Positions 8,812 through 18,026 are shown, counted from the stretch's first letter. The stretch: DNA of 64,000 nucleotides from MFD04716-140 sp963703125 (GCA_963703125.1 OY969790.1:2356001-2420000); one strand, 5' to 3'. A program made the numbers and translations. The notes: generated from the sequence alone by a model not told the origin.

Positions 8812-11800
8812 TTATATTTTAATATTTACACCAAGGGTATATACTGAAGGAATTGGATAGGTCTCATTGTCAACCCCATTTGAAACTTCTGGGTTAAAAC
8901 CATTGTAATTGAACAAAGTCAAGGGCTTCTCAGCGGTCAGATAAATACGGGTTTGGGGCACACCTCTTAGGTCTCCCTTCTTGTTGATCGTATAGCCGAG
9001 GGTTATATTCTGAATCCTGAAAAAATCACCGTCCTCAACAAAAAAGTTACTTAATCTTTGATTCCAGCCTTTTCTAATACCTGCTGATGAAGGGTAACTA
9101 TTGGTAGTACCATCCCCGTGCCAACGGTTGATAGCAAAATCGCGGTCCCAGTTCGTATCGTTGGTGAAAATCACTTCCCCGCGTTTGCGATTCAGAATTT
9201 TATTGCCTCCTTGGCCCGTGCCTGAAGCTGATAAATCAAAGTTTTTATAGTTAACCCCTAGATTTAACCCAAAAGAGTAAGATGGCAGGAAAGAACCTAA
9301 AACCACCCTGTCGTCATCTGTGATATCGCCATCACCATTGATATCCTTATACTTAAAATCACCAGGTACCAAACTATTGGCGACTGCTACGGGATCCGCT
9401 TGGATTTCCGCATCGTTCTGATAAACACCTTCGATCTCGCGACCAAAGAATGCAAATATAGATTCCCCAACAATGGAACGTTGCCTAAATTCTGCGGTAC
9501 CTGCATCTAAATAAGGTTGTCCGCCCAAATCCAAAACCTCGTTCTTTAAAGAGGTAAAGTTTGCGCCAATAGCATAGCCAAAGTCTTCTGATACTTGTTT
9601 GTCCCAGTTTAGGGCGATTTCAAGACCTGAATTTCGAATCTTACCAATGTTCTGTCTTGTAGATCCTGGAATCAGTGCTCGGTTCACGGGAATTACGGCA
9701 TCTTTCGTATCCCTTATGTAATAATCGGCTTCTAGAGACAGGTTGTCAAGAAACCGTGCACTGATACCCCCATTTATTTCTTCGGTAACCTCCCATTTCA
9801 AGGCGGTAAAATCGCTACTGGTATTTACCCCACTGAACATGGTATCGCCCAAAGCGGTAGTAACTACTGTCGAAGTAATTGACCCTGAGCTGGCGGCAAC
9901 TTTATCATTACCTAGTTCGCCCCAACTAGCACGTAATTTTAGAAAGTCAAAAATTTTATTTTCCTGCATGAAAGATTCCCCTGTAACGACCCATCCTGCG
10001 CCAATGGTGGGAAAATAGCCCCATTTTTCCTGGTACTTATTGGTGCCATCTGCCCTGAAAGTGCCATAAAGCAAATACCGATTGTCATAATTGTAAGAGA
10101 CCCGCCCAAAATAGGAGAAGCCATAATCTCGTGCCCCATTGTCCTTGACTCCGTCCTCAACGATTGTCTGTGCCTGGTCTATATAATAAGCTTCCTCACC
10201 GGAGAGCGGAAAATTAAGGGCCTTGGCTTCCAATATGTCAAAAGCCTCATCCCTAAAAGAGGTTCCCCCAAGCAAGGTGAGATTGTGTTTTCCAAAAGTA
10301 TTGGTATAGGTCAATGTATTGTCCCATATCTGGTTTGACCATGTTGAACTTTTCTTTATCAATTCTGCATCTTCCCTTTGAAAATTGTTGCCAATGAAGT
10401 AGGGGAGCCGTACCTCTCTTCTATCTTCAGTTTGAAAGTTATGGTTATAGGCAGTTTTAAAGGATAGTTTATTGGGGATCAAATCTATTTTGGTGTAAAA
10501 ATTGGCCAAAACATTCCGAATTTTTGATCGTAGATTACTGTTGTCCATTGTAGGAAATGGATTTTGACCTCCTCTATATCCCAAATCCTGCGCATTCGCA
10601 TAGTTTGTGGGAAAAACGTCTGCATTATCCGCGAGCCGGGAATCATAGACGGGCATTATAGGTACGGCATAATAAGCCAGCCGCCAAGCGGAGTTCTCCG
10701 CGTCATACCGTGTGGCATTGCTAATTACCGTATTACCACCAATTGTTAGCCAATCGGTTGCCTTAAAATCGATTCTGCTTCTTAGATTAAACCGTTCATA
10801 TTCATTTTTCATTTTAAGAATTCCTTGTTGGCCAAAATAGTTGGCGCCAATGGCATAGGTGGCATTTTCGCTACCACCGGTTACACCAAGACTGTGGTTA
10901 CGGATAAGGGCAGGACGCAAAATCTCGTCATACCAATCTGTATTCACATTTGGCACGTTCGGGTTTACTCGACTGCGGCCATAACGTTGCATGGCGTTCA
11001 GTATGAACTGTGCATCAGGATCGGAACCAGATTCCAGCGCCAGTGTGGTAAATTGTTCGGCATTGGCCAATTTTAAGATATTCTGGGCTACCTGATATCC
11101 CGTGTAACCGTCATAAGTAATTTCCGTTTTTTGGTTATGGGCACCCGATTTGGTCTCTATCAGTACAACACCGTTGGCTGCTCGTACGCCATAAATTGCT
11201 GCTGCGGAAGCATCTTTCAAAATGGAAATCGATGCAATGTCCGCAGTATTCAAAAAGTCAATATTGTCAAAGAACATTCCATCTACAACATACAAGGGGG
11301 ATGAGGTGTCGGTATCATTTTGATCTGTTCCATAAGATCCAATACCCCGTACGCGAATCGTGGGGGACTGACCTGGACCGCCGCTGTTTATTACCTGTAA
11401 CCCTGCGACCTTGCCCTGCAATGCCTGCATTGCCTGTCCGGTAGGAGTTGCTTCCAGTTCCTCAGATTTAATAGTGGTTATTGAAGAGGTAAGATCCTTT
11501 GATTTCATTTCGCCATATCCTATCACAACCACTTCATCCAATGCTTGGGCATCTTCCTGTAGTGTAATATTTATGGTGGATTTTCCCGCTACGGGAATTT
11601 CCTGTGGGGAAAAACCAATATAACTGACAAGTAAGGTTCCGTCGCTTGGGATATCGGCTAAGGAATATACACCATCAAAATCAGTTTGCGAGCCAGTGGT
11701 AGTACCCTTGATGACCACGGAAGCACCGGGGAGCGGTTGACCAGTTTGATCATAAACTGTCCCCGTCACCGCGATTTTGTCCTGGGCAAACAATACAATT

Positions 11801-11847
11801 TGCGATGAAAAAAACGATATCAATAATAAGGAGTTCCATATTTTCAT
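8812..11847 (-). CDS. susC: SusC/RagA family TonB-linked outer-membrane transporter
   Basis: A 1011-residue TonB-dependent importer for oligosaccharides. It has a signal peptide ending FAQD, a carboxypeptidase-regulatory-like domain (about 25-100, GTVYDQTGQPLPGASVVIKG), the conserved DEVVVIGYGEMKSKDLTSSI segment (the family TonB-box/plug junction), a plug with SILKDASAAAIYGVRAANGV, and a beta-barrel to the C-terminal aromatic strand GVNIKI. It is the first structural gene of the PUL. The 210-bp gap upstream carries the paired repeats proposed as the regulator binding site. Confidence 0.95.
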   Translation of the reverse strand: MKIWNSLLLISFFSSQIVLFAQDKIAVTGTVYDQTGQPLPGASVVIKGTTTGSQTDFDGVYSLADIPSDGTLLVSYIGFSPQEIPVAGKSTINITLQEDAQALDEVVVIGYGEMKSKDLTSSITTIKSEELEATPTGQAMQALQGKVAGLQVINSGGPGQSPTIRVRGIGSYGTDQNDTDTSSPLYVVDGMFFDNIDFLNTADIASISILKDASAAAIYGVRAANGVVLIETKSGAHNQKTEITYDGYTGYQVAQNILKLANAEQFTTLALESGSDPDAQFILNAMQRYGRSRVNPNVPNVNTDWYDEILRPALIRNHSLGVTGGSENATYAIGANYFGQQGILKMKNEYERFNLRSRIDFKATDWLTIGGNTVISNATRYDAENSAWRLAYYAVPIMPVYDSRLADNADVFPTNYANAQDLGYRGGQNPFPTMDNSNLRSKIRNVLANFYTKIDLIPNKLSFKTAYNHNFQTEDRREVRLPYFIGNNFQREDAELIKKSSTWSNQIWDNTLTYTNTFGKHNLTLLGGTSFRDEAFDILEAKALNFPLSGEEAYYIDQAQTIVEDGVKDNGARDYGFSYFGRVSYNYDNRYLLYGTFRADGTNKYQEKWGYFPTIGAGWVVTGESFMQENKIFDFLKLRASWGELGNDKVAASSGSITSTVVTTALGDTMFSGVNTSSDFTALKWEVTEEINGGISARFLDNLSLEADYYIRDTKDAVIPVNRALIPGSTRQNIGKIRNSGLEIALNWDKQVSEDFGYAIGANFTSLKNEVLDLGGQPYLDAGTAEFRQRSIVGESIFAFFGREIEGVYQNDAEIQADPVAVANSLVPGDFKYKDINGDGDITDDDRVVLGSFLPSYSFGLNLGVNYKNFDLSASGTGQGGNKILNRKRGEVIFTNDTNWDRDFAINRWHGDGTTNSYPSSAGIRKGWNQRLSNFFVEDGDFFRIQNITLGYTINKKGDLRGVPQTRIYLTAEKPLTLFNYNGFNPEVSNGVDNETYPIPSVYTLGVNIKI

Positions 11848-11876
11848 AATGTTTCAAAAATTGAGTTAATTCTTTG

Positions 11877-11884
11877 CTAAAGTA
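11877..11884 (-). promoter_or_regulatory. Weak -7 box candidate (TACTTTAG) for susC
   Basis: The minus strand reads TACTTTAG, one mismatch from TAnnTTTG. It would place the start point roughly 25 bases before the susC ATG and would put the left arm of the paired repeats near -45 to -66, a usual activator position. A degenerate -7 box fits an activator-dependent promoter. No perfect -7 box exists elsewhere in this gap. Confidence 0.35.
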
Positions 11885-11916
11885 TCAAACAGGTTGGGAG
11901 AAGCCCGGTAGTAAGG

Positions 11917-12034
11917 CTACATAAAAACTACATCATTTAAATTAGGCCTTAGAACGGCTATATAATGGCACTTTGCTGTACTATGCGATTTAATGGTACC
12001 TTAAAATTTAACAAAATGATGTAGTAATGATGTA
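11917..12034. promoter_or_regulatory. Paired tandem ATGTA half-sites in inverted orientation upstream of susC (putative PUL operator)
   Basis: Two arms face each other. Right arm, plus strand 12014-12034: AAATGATGTAGT, four bases, ATGTA. Left arm, minus strand 11938-11918: AAATGATGTAGT, four bases, ATGTA. The first 12 bases are identical in inverted orientation, and in each arm the two ATGTA words are exactly 11 bp apart, one helical turn. The arms are separated by 75 bp. Such dimeric tandem sites fit the LuxR-type HTH at the end of the neighbouring regulator. Binding by that regulator is an inference. Confidence 0.6.
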
Positions 12035-12057
12035 ATGCAGAAAAGGGAGCTTTAACT

Positions 12058-14823
12058 TTAACTGAAGGTGATCAAGAAATTGGAGATGTTTTGGGAAGAG
12101 CTAATTTCCAATCTTTTTCGCAATCTGTAGCGATGTATTTCGACCCCTCTGGTAGTGATTCCCATCAAGGGTGCAATTTCCTTGGAGCTAAGGTTCATTT
12201 TTAAATAGGCACAAAGTTTGAGATCCTTTGGTGTCAACGTGGGGTATTTTTTTAATAGGTTTTCAAAAAAGTCGGAATGTAGCTCCTTAAAGTTGACTTC
12301 GAACCGCTTCCAATCATCATCGTTATGTATGGAATTGTTCAACTTTGTCATGAAAGTCCTATACCGGCTCTGCTGATTCGAGAACTTTTCCTTGTTTACT
12401 ATGAGCATGTTTTTTAATTCCAATATAAGCTCATTTTTTTTGACCATATTCATCGTTGTTCCTGTCAGCTCTTTTTGTTTCGATTTGATTTCCTTGGCCA
12501 ATTTTTCGTTTTCCATCTGTGCCAATTTTTCTTCTTGCTCCCTTTGCAACCTTTCTTTTAGTTTGTTGTGTTTTCTTTCCAACTTTATCCTGTTGTACCT
12601 TCTTACCAATAAGAACAAGATTACTAACGCTATTAGGTAAAAAGCAATGCTAAGCTTGGATAGGTACCATGGGGGTGCAATGGCAAAATGGATTACCAAG
12701 GGCAGCGATTTTTTATTGTCCATACTTACCGTTGACACCTCAAGACTGTATGCGCCGTGAGGTAAATTTTGGAAATTTATGCTCCCGGTATCCAAGTAGG
12801 AGGTTTCTTCTTTCGTTCCTTTTAATTCATAGTAGTATCTGGGATGGATAATACTTGGGGATGAAACGTCAATTAAAATGTTCTGCGCATCCTTAAATTT
12901 AATTTCCTGCACGGTATTTGCGTCCGTTATGGAAAACTGATGGATTTCATCCCTAAAATGCCTCAACTTTGGGACGGGTGAGTTAAAATACCGTAAGTTT
13001 CGTTTTAGTTGTGCCAGATTAATTTTGCCATAGCCATCACTCAAGGTGAAGAGATATATTGAATCATTAAGGGAAATGATATTTTGAGCATCAGGAACTA
13101 CCCTTCTTTTCAATGCGGTTTCCGTAATAACAAGACTATCATTTTTTAAATTGGTGATTACGATTTCCTTGGTATTTTCCGTATCCATAAACCAGAAATG
13201 GGCATCGTCATAATAGATGAGATCCTTGTTTCTGTACCCGTCAAATTCTTTGAACCTGATGATTTTATCTAAAATAGGATCATACTTGAACCACTTTCCC
13301 TCACTGTTAAAAACGATTTGGTTTTTTATATTGAACAGGTTCACGTTGTAATTGTTCGTCAATTCACCTCCCTGGTATTCTTGTTTGGCTATTACCTTGT
13401 CGTATTCCGCATCCAGTTTCAATCTGTAAAATCCTTTGTAGGGATGTGCGACCCAAATCGTGTTTGGATCCTCAAAGCAAAGTTGTTTGACAGGAAAATC
13501 CAATCCTGAAACCATTGAAACTTCCCATTCGCCGTCGTCAGCTAACCGATATTTGGATAGCCCAATATAAGTACCCTGTAAGAAGGTATGTCTGCGTTCA
13601 GGAATATTGACCAATACATAACCACCGGAAGTGCCTGAAACCTGTTCTATTTTATCCTCAAATATCTTATAGGTGCCCGTGTTATGTCCGCAGAATAGCT
13701 CGTCGTCCACAATGTCCAAATCCCAGACATGCCCTTGGCTGCCCTGTATAAAATGGAGGCCGGAATCGTTAACGGAGTAAACACCCGTATTGCTTCCCAA
13801 GAAAACATTGTTTTGAAAAACAGCTATGTCGTATACGGTGCCGACCACTCCCGAATAATCTGTATAATAGCTTATGGGGCTATCTAACTGAATTCTATCC
13901 AAGCCATTGTCCAGACCAACCCATAATTGATTTTCAAACTCCTCCATAGATAGGACCGTATTGTTCTGCAAGCCTGTTTCTCGATTATAATTCTTATAGG
14001 TCTTATTTGCAGGATCATAGAGATAGACTCCATTCTTTATGGTTCCAAATGCAATTTTGCCTGAAGACAATTGTAGGATCTTATTTAATTGTTCATGCTT
14101 TAGTTCCTCGTTAAGATTACCGGAAAGGGGTACTATTTTACCATCACGGTAAATATATAGGCCACTAAGTTTTGTACCGATAAAGAGGCCATATTTTGTG
14201 GGTACTATTTCTGTGATGGTCTTTCCCATTACTATTTCTTGTTCCGGAAGGGGGATTGCTTTATCGTCCTTTATCCAAAATAGGCCATCTACATTACTTG
14301 AGAGTATAAGCTTGTCCTGATATACCGCCAAACCGGTTATCGTAAAATGGGGATTCAAAACCTTGACGGTATTATTTTCATATATATAGGCCCGCGAGAA
14401 TGAATGGAAAATAATCTGATCTTTAAATGTCAAAATCTGCCAAAATTCCTCATTGGTAAAAGAATGATCAACAATAAGGTGCGTAAGGGAGGTATAAAAA
14501 AGGAATCCTTTATCATTTTTTTTCCAATATCCAAACTCTTCATAGGAGCCCGTATATATTTTATCCTTAATACAGGCAACGGAACGTATGATGGTATTGT
14601 TGGGCAACTTGTTAAGGCTCCATTGTTCCCCGTTATAATATAACAAACCTTTACTGTTGGCAACGAACAATTCCCCTTCGTCGTTGACACTAACGCCCCA
14701 ATTCTGACTAGCGGCATTGTACTCTACGATCGGGTAATTGTATATGGGCGGCAATAAGTTTTGGCCCATAAGCAATAAAGGCATAAAGACTAAAAAAAGC
14801 AGGTATTTTAGTGTGATATTCAT
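12058..14823 (-). CDS. Membrane-spanning beta-propeller/Y_Y_Y sensor with LuxR-type DNA-binding domain (PUL regulator)
   Basis: A 921-residue one-component regulator. From the ATG at 14823: a signal peptide (MNITLKYLLFLVFMPLLLMG), a periplasmic two-component-regulator propeller of repeated GLFWIKD / GVYSV / NQLWVGLDNG blades, a Y_Y_Y domain, one membrane segment (WYLSKLSIAFYLIALVILFL), a charged coiled coil of about 100 residues, and a C-terminal LuxR helix-turn-helix (LTPKDLKLCAYLKMNLSSKE, GITTRGVEIHRYRLRKRL). No histidine kinase or receiver is present, unlike hybrid two-component PUL sensors. It lies just upstream of susC in the same direction, so I infer that it senses the PUL sugar in the periplasm and switches on susC. 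An in-frame TTG at 14874 is less likely. Confidence 0.88.
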   Translation of the reverse strand: MNITLKYLLFLVFMPLLLMGQNLLPPIYNYPIVEYNAASQNWGVSVNDEGELFVANSKGLLYYNGEQWSLNKLPNNTIIRSVACIKDKIYTGSYEEFGYWKKNDKGFLFYTSLTHLIVDHSFTNEEFWQILTFKDQIIFHSFSRAYIYENNTVKVLNPHFTITGLAVYQDKLILSSNVDGLFWIKDDKAIPLPEQEIVMGKTITEIVPTKYGLFIGTKLSGLYIYRDGKIVPLSGNLNEELKHEQLNKILQLSSGKIAFGTIKNGVYLYDPANKTYKNYNRETGLQNNTVLSMEEFENQLWVGLDNGLDRIQLDSPISYYTDYSGVVGTVYDIAVFQNNVFLGSNTGVYSVNDSGLHFIQGSQGHVWDLDIVDDELFCGHNTGTYKIFEDKIEQVSGTSGGYVLVNIPERRHTFLQGTYIGLSKYRLADDGEWEVSMVSGLDFPVKQLCFEDPNTIWVAHPYKGFYRLKLDAEYDKVIAKQEYQGGELTNNYNVNLFNIKNQIVFNSEGKWFKYDPILDKIIRFKEFDGYRNKDLIYYDDAHFWFMDTENTKEIVITNLKNDSLVITETALKRRVVPDAQNIISLNDSIYLFTLSDGYGKINLAQLKRNLRYFNSPVPKLRHFRDEIHQFSITDANTVQEIKFKDAQNILIDVSSPSIIHPRYYYELKGTKEETSYLDTGSINFQNLPHGAYSLEVSTVSMDNKKSLPLVIHFAIAPPWYLSKLSIAFYLIALVILFLLVRRYNRIKLERKHNKLKERLQREQEEKLAQMENEKLAKEIKSKQKELTGTTMNMVKKNELILELKNMLIVNKEKFSNQQSRYRTFMTKLNNSIHNDDDWKRFEVNFKELHSDFFENLLKKYPTLTPKDLKLCAYLKMNLSSKEIAPLMGITTRGVEIHRYRLRKRLEISSSQNISNFLITFS

Positions 14824-14977
14824 GTATATTCTTGTGGCCAAACCTTTAATAAAAAATATAATGGTAATAGGCAAGATTCCAAAGTTAGTTTTTTTGGGCT
14901 GAATTCCAGTTTATGAAATCCGATACAAATTGAACATGAGTTTTGTTGGAAAATGACTTTCAATTAATATAAATACC

Positions 14978-15014
14978 AAAAAACCCTTGAAAATCAGCCG
15001 ATTAACAAGGGTTT
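14978..15014 (-). terminator. Rho-independent terminator after tRNA-Leu
   Basis: On the minus strand a 9-bp stem AAACCCTTG/CAAGGGTTT (15014-15006 with 14989-14981) is followed by a T-run into 14976. It begins 4 bases after the tRNA-Leu 3' end. Confidence 0.75.
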
Positions 15015-15017
15015 AAG

Positions 15018-15101
15018 TACTCGAGGCGGGACTTGAACCCGCACGGACTAATGTCCATTGGATTTTAAGTCCAACGTGTCTACCAATTCCACCACTCGAG
15101 C
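15018..15101 (-). tRNA. tRNA-Leu (anticodon TAA)
   Basis: The minus strand folds as an 84-nt class II tRNA: acceptor GCTCGAG paired with CTCGAGT (one G-T wobble), D arm with GGTAGAC, anticodon stem TTGGA/TCCAA around loop CTTAAAA (anticodon TAA), a long variable arm typical of leucine tRNAs, and T arm CGGGTTCAAGTCCCG. CCA is not encoded. Confidence 0.96.
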
Positions 15102-15134
15102 CTGCCAGCCAAGGGCATGACAATTTGCAATGGA

Positions 15135-15160
15135 ACAAAAAACGCCGACATGCGGCGTTC
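15135..15160 (-). terminator. Terminator hairpin between tRNA-Gly and tRNA-Leu
   Basis: The minus strand reads AACGCCG, a 5-base loop, CGGCGTT and then a T-run, a strong intrinsic terminator 7 bases after the tRNA-Gly 3' end. It lies between two tRNA genes of the same direction, so tRNA-Leu would need read-through or its own promoter. Confidence 0.75.
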
Positions 15161-15166
15161 GTAGTG

Positions 15167-15239
15167 AGCGAAAAACGGGATTCGAACCCGCGACCTCAAC
15201 CTTGGCAAGGTTGCGCTCTACCAACTGAGCTATTTTCGC
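15167..15239 (-). tRNA. tRNA-Gly (anticodon GCC)
   Basis: The minus strand folds as a 73-nt tRNA: acceptor GCGAAAA/TTTTCGC, D arm TAGCTCAGTTGGTAGAGC, anticodon stem CAACC/GGTTG around loop TTGCCAA (anticodon GCC), T arm with GGTTCGAACCC. The discriminator base appears to be T and CCA is not encoded. Confidence 0.96.
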
Positions 15240-15280
15240 ATATTTTTAAAGAACATGCCATCTAGATTTGATAGCGGATG

Positions 15281-15288
15281 CAAATTTA
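15281..15288 (-). promoter_or_regulatory. Putative -7 box (TAAATTTG) of the tRNA unit
   Basis: A perfect TAnnTTTG match on the minus strand, about 42 bases upstream of the tRNA-Gly 5' end and downstream of mutS. It is the only such match in this gap and is well placed to drive the tRNA genes. Confidence 0.5.
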
Positions 15289-15350
15289 ATACAATTCTAT
15301 AAAAAGCAATGAAATTAATTTGATTTTTTAAAGATGTAATGCAGCCCTTT

Positions 15351-17972
15351 TTACGAAGTGGCTTTTTTGCTTTTTGTAAGCATCCGTTTGATCTCATTTA
15401 ACTTCATTAAAGCTTCCACAGGAGTTAAAGTATTGATATCCAAATGGGTTATTTCCTCTTTGATCTGTTCCAAAAGAGGGTCATCCAAATTAAAAAAGCT
15501 TAGCTGCATCTCATTTTGAACGGATTGCAATTTGCCGGTAAGTTCCTCGCCTGAATGTGATTTTTCCAGTTTCTTCAAAATCTTATGGGCCTTTTGGATT
15601 ACCTGTTGCGGCATTCCGGCCATTTTTGCCACATGAATTCCAAAACTGTGCTCGCTTCCCCCTGGCTCCAATTTTCGAAGGAACAACACGGTATCCTTTA
15701 ATTCCTTTACCGAAACATTGTAATTTTTTATGCGCTCAAAAGTGGTTGTCATTTCATTGAGCTCATGATAATGGGTGGCGAACAAGGTCTTCGCCCGTGC
15801 AGGATGCTCATGTAAATATTCCGAAATGGCCCAAGCAATTGAAATACCATCATACGTACTTGTACCACGGCCTATTTCATCCAAAAGCACAAGACTTCGT
15901 TCGGATAGATTATTGAGGATGGAGGCTGTTTCGTTCATTTCGACCATGAAGGTAGATTCACCCATTGAAATGTTATCACTGGCACCCACACGAGTGAATA
16001 TCTTATCCACATAACCGATATGGGCAGATTCTGCAGGGACAAAACTGCCTATTTGCGCCAGCAATACAATAAGGGCCGTTTGTCTTAATATGGCCGATTT
16101 ACCGCTCATATTGGGACCGGTGATCATTATTATCTGCTGTTCCGATCGGTTAAGGCGCACATCATTTGCAATATAGGCACTGCCCAAGGTTAATTGCCTT
16201 TCGATAACAGGATGTCTGCCGTTTTTTATCTCCAGATCGGTGGAATCGTTCAAAACGGGTTCTACATAATTATTTTCAATGGCCAATTGGGTAAATCCAC
16301 AGAGGCAATCAAGTTGTGCAATTTGTTGGGCATTGTTTTGAACGGGCGCGATAAATTCCTGCATCCAAACGATCAATTGTGAAAACAACTGTTGCTCAAG
16401 ACTTGAAATACGCTCCTCGGCACCTAAAATTTTATGCTCATATTCCTTTAACTCATCTGTAATGTAACGCTCGGCATTGACCAATGTCTGTTTACGCACC
16501 CAGTTTTCGGGAACTTTATCTTTATGGGTATTGCGAACCTCAATGTAATAACCAAAAACGTTGTTTGAATCAATTTTTAAAGAAGTTATTCCGGTCAGCT
16601 TGGTTTCTCGTTCCAGCATTTTATCCAGATAATCCTTACCTGAAAATGCCAGATTCCGAAGTTCGTCCAATTCAGTGGAGTAACCGTCGGCAATGGTTTT
16701 GCCTTTTAAAATGTTGACGGGTGCGTCCTCATGGATCATTTCCTTGATCTTGCTTCTTAAGCCTTCGCAAGAGTGTAATTTATCGGAAATGAGTTGTAGT
16801 GCGTAATTGTCACACTGTGCAATGAGATGTTTTATGGGAATAATGGCTTCCAACGAATTTTTGAGCTGTACCACTTCTTTCGGACTAATTCTTCCAGTGG
16901 CCACTTTAGAGATCAAACGTTCAAGGTCACCTATTTGATTGACCCATTGCTGCAATTTTGTCAAGACGGGATCATTGGACTTCAAATGCGAAATGACTTG
17001 ATGCCGTATTCTTATTTTTTCAATGTTCTTGAGAGGAAGGGCCAACCAACGCTTGAGCATTCTACCGCCCATGGGTGATAGGGTCTTGTCTATAACATCT
17101 AGAAGGGTTACTGCATTGCTATTCGTTGAATGGCAGAGTTCAAGGTTTTTGATGGTAAACCGGTCCATCCAAACATATTCTTCCTCCGCTATTCGTTTCA
17201 AAGAACTTATGTGCTGTAATTGGCGGTGCTGTGTCTCTGAAAGATAATGGAGCACTGCGCCTGAAGCTATAATGCCTTCATGAAAGGATTCGATTCCAAA
17301 TCCCTTAAGGGTCGAGGTCTTAAAATGGCCGGTCAACGTTTCATTGGCATAATCTTCTTGGAACACCCAATCTTCCATGTAAAAGAGGTGGAACTGTTGG
17401 CCGAATGTTTCAGAAAATTCTTTCTTGTGCGCTTTTGAAACCAATATTTCACTGGGCGAAAAATTCTGGAGCAATTTATCTATCTGCTCTTCACTCCCTT
17501 CCGATGTCAAAAATTCACCCGTGGAAATATCCAGAAAAGAGACGCCAATCAATTTTCTTCCGAAGTGGACCGCACATAAAAAATTATTGGTTTTGGCGTT
17601 TAGGATGTCGTCATTTAAGGCCACTCCAGGGGTAACTAATTCTGTTACGCCTCGTTTAACAATGGTTTTGGTAAGTTTTGGCTCTTCCAATTGGTCACAG
17701 ATGGCAACACGTTGACCGGCCTTTACCAATTTTGGCAAATAGGTATTTAATGAATGATGCGGAAAGCCGGCAAGTTCGGTGCGGTCCCCACCATTGTTCC
17801 GATGTGTAAGGATGATGCCCAAAATTTTCGATGCTTTTACGGCATCCTCCCCGAACGTTTCATAAAAATCACCCACCCTGAACAAAAGCAAAGCGTCAGG
17901 ATACTTTGTCTTGATCACATTGTACTGACCCATTAATGGGGTCACTTTTTTATTTTTGTCTTTTTCGGCCAA
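15351..17972 (-). CDS. mutS: DNA mismatch repair protein MutS
   Basis: Mismatch-recognition ATPase. The N-terminal mismatch-binding domain has the F-x-E motif in RVGDFYETFGEDAVKA; connector, lever and clamp domains follow; the ABC ATPase has Walker A GPNMSGKSA, signature STFMVEMNETA, Walker B LVLLDEIGRGTS and the ATHYHEL H-loop. No ATG exists near the N-terminus. The longest frame starts at a TTG (18005); I prefer the TTG at 17972, giving MAEKDKNKKVTPLMGQYN, which resembles flavobacterial MutS starts. A GTG at 17945 is also possible. Divergent from the SpoU methylase. Confidence 0.95.
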   Translation of the reverse strand: MAEKDKNKKVTPLMGQYNVIKTKYPDALLLFRVGDFYETFGEDAVKASKILGIILTHRNNGGDRTELAGFPHHSLNTYLPKLVKAGQRVAICDQLEEPKLTKTIVKRGVTELVTPGVALNDDILNAKTNNFLCAVHFGRKLIGVSFLDISTGEFLTSEGSEEQIDKLLQNFSPSEILVSKAHKKEFSETFGQQFHLFYMEDWVFQEDYANETLTGHFKTSTLKGFGIESFHEGIIASGAVLHYLSETQHRQLQHISSLKRIAEEEYVWMDRFTIKNLELCHSTNSNAVTLLDVIDKTLSPMGGRMLKRWLALPLKNIEKIRIRHQVISHLKSNDPVLTKLQQWVNQIGDLERLISKVATGRISPKEVVQLKNSLEAIIPIKHLIAQCDNYALQLISDKLHSCEGLRSKIKEMIHEDAPVNILKGKTIADGYSTELDELRNLAFSGKDYLDKMLERETKLTGITSLKIDSNNVFGYYIEVRNTHKDKVPENWVRKQTLVNAERYITDELKEYEHKILGAEERISSLEQQLFSQLIVWMQEFIAPVQNNAQQIAQLDCLCGFTQLAIENNYVEPVLNDSTDLEIKNGRHPVIERQLTLGSAYIANDVRLNRSEQQIIMITGPNMSGKSAILRQTALIVLLAQIGSFVPAESAHIGYVDKIFTRVGASDNISMGESTFMVEMNETASILNNLSERSLVLLDEIGRGTSTYDGISIAWAISEYLHEHPARAKTLFATHYHELNEMTTTFERIKNYNVSVKELKDTVLFLRKLEPGGSEHSFGIHVAKMAGMPQQVIQKAHKILKKLEKSHSGEELTGKLQSVQNEMQLSFFNLDDPLLEQIKEEITHLDINTLTPVEALMKLNEIKRMLTKSKKATS

Positions 17973-18018
17973 AGCTAAATGAGTATTTTTATATCTATTC
18001 CTCAATAAACGAAAGTAC

Positions 18019-18026
18019 TATTTTTG
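18019..18026 (+). promoter_or_regulatory. Putative -7 box (TATTTTTG) upstream of the SpoU methylase
   Basis: A perfect TAnnTTTG match on the plus strand in the mutS / methylase divergent gap. It implies a leader of about 100 bases before the ATG at 18131, which holds no obvious structured element. Confidence 0.4.

Noticed and set aside
15333..15344. GATGTAATGCAG after mutS, identical to part of the right arm of the PUL repeats
   Set aside because: It is a single half-site with no inverted partner and no PUL gene nearby; a 12-base match in AT-rich DNA can be chance.
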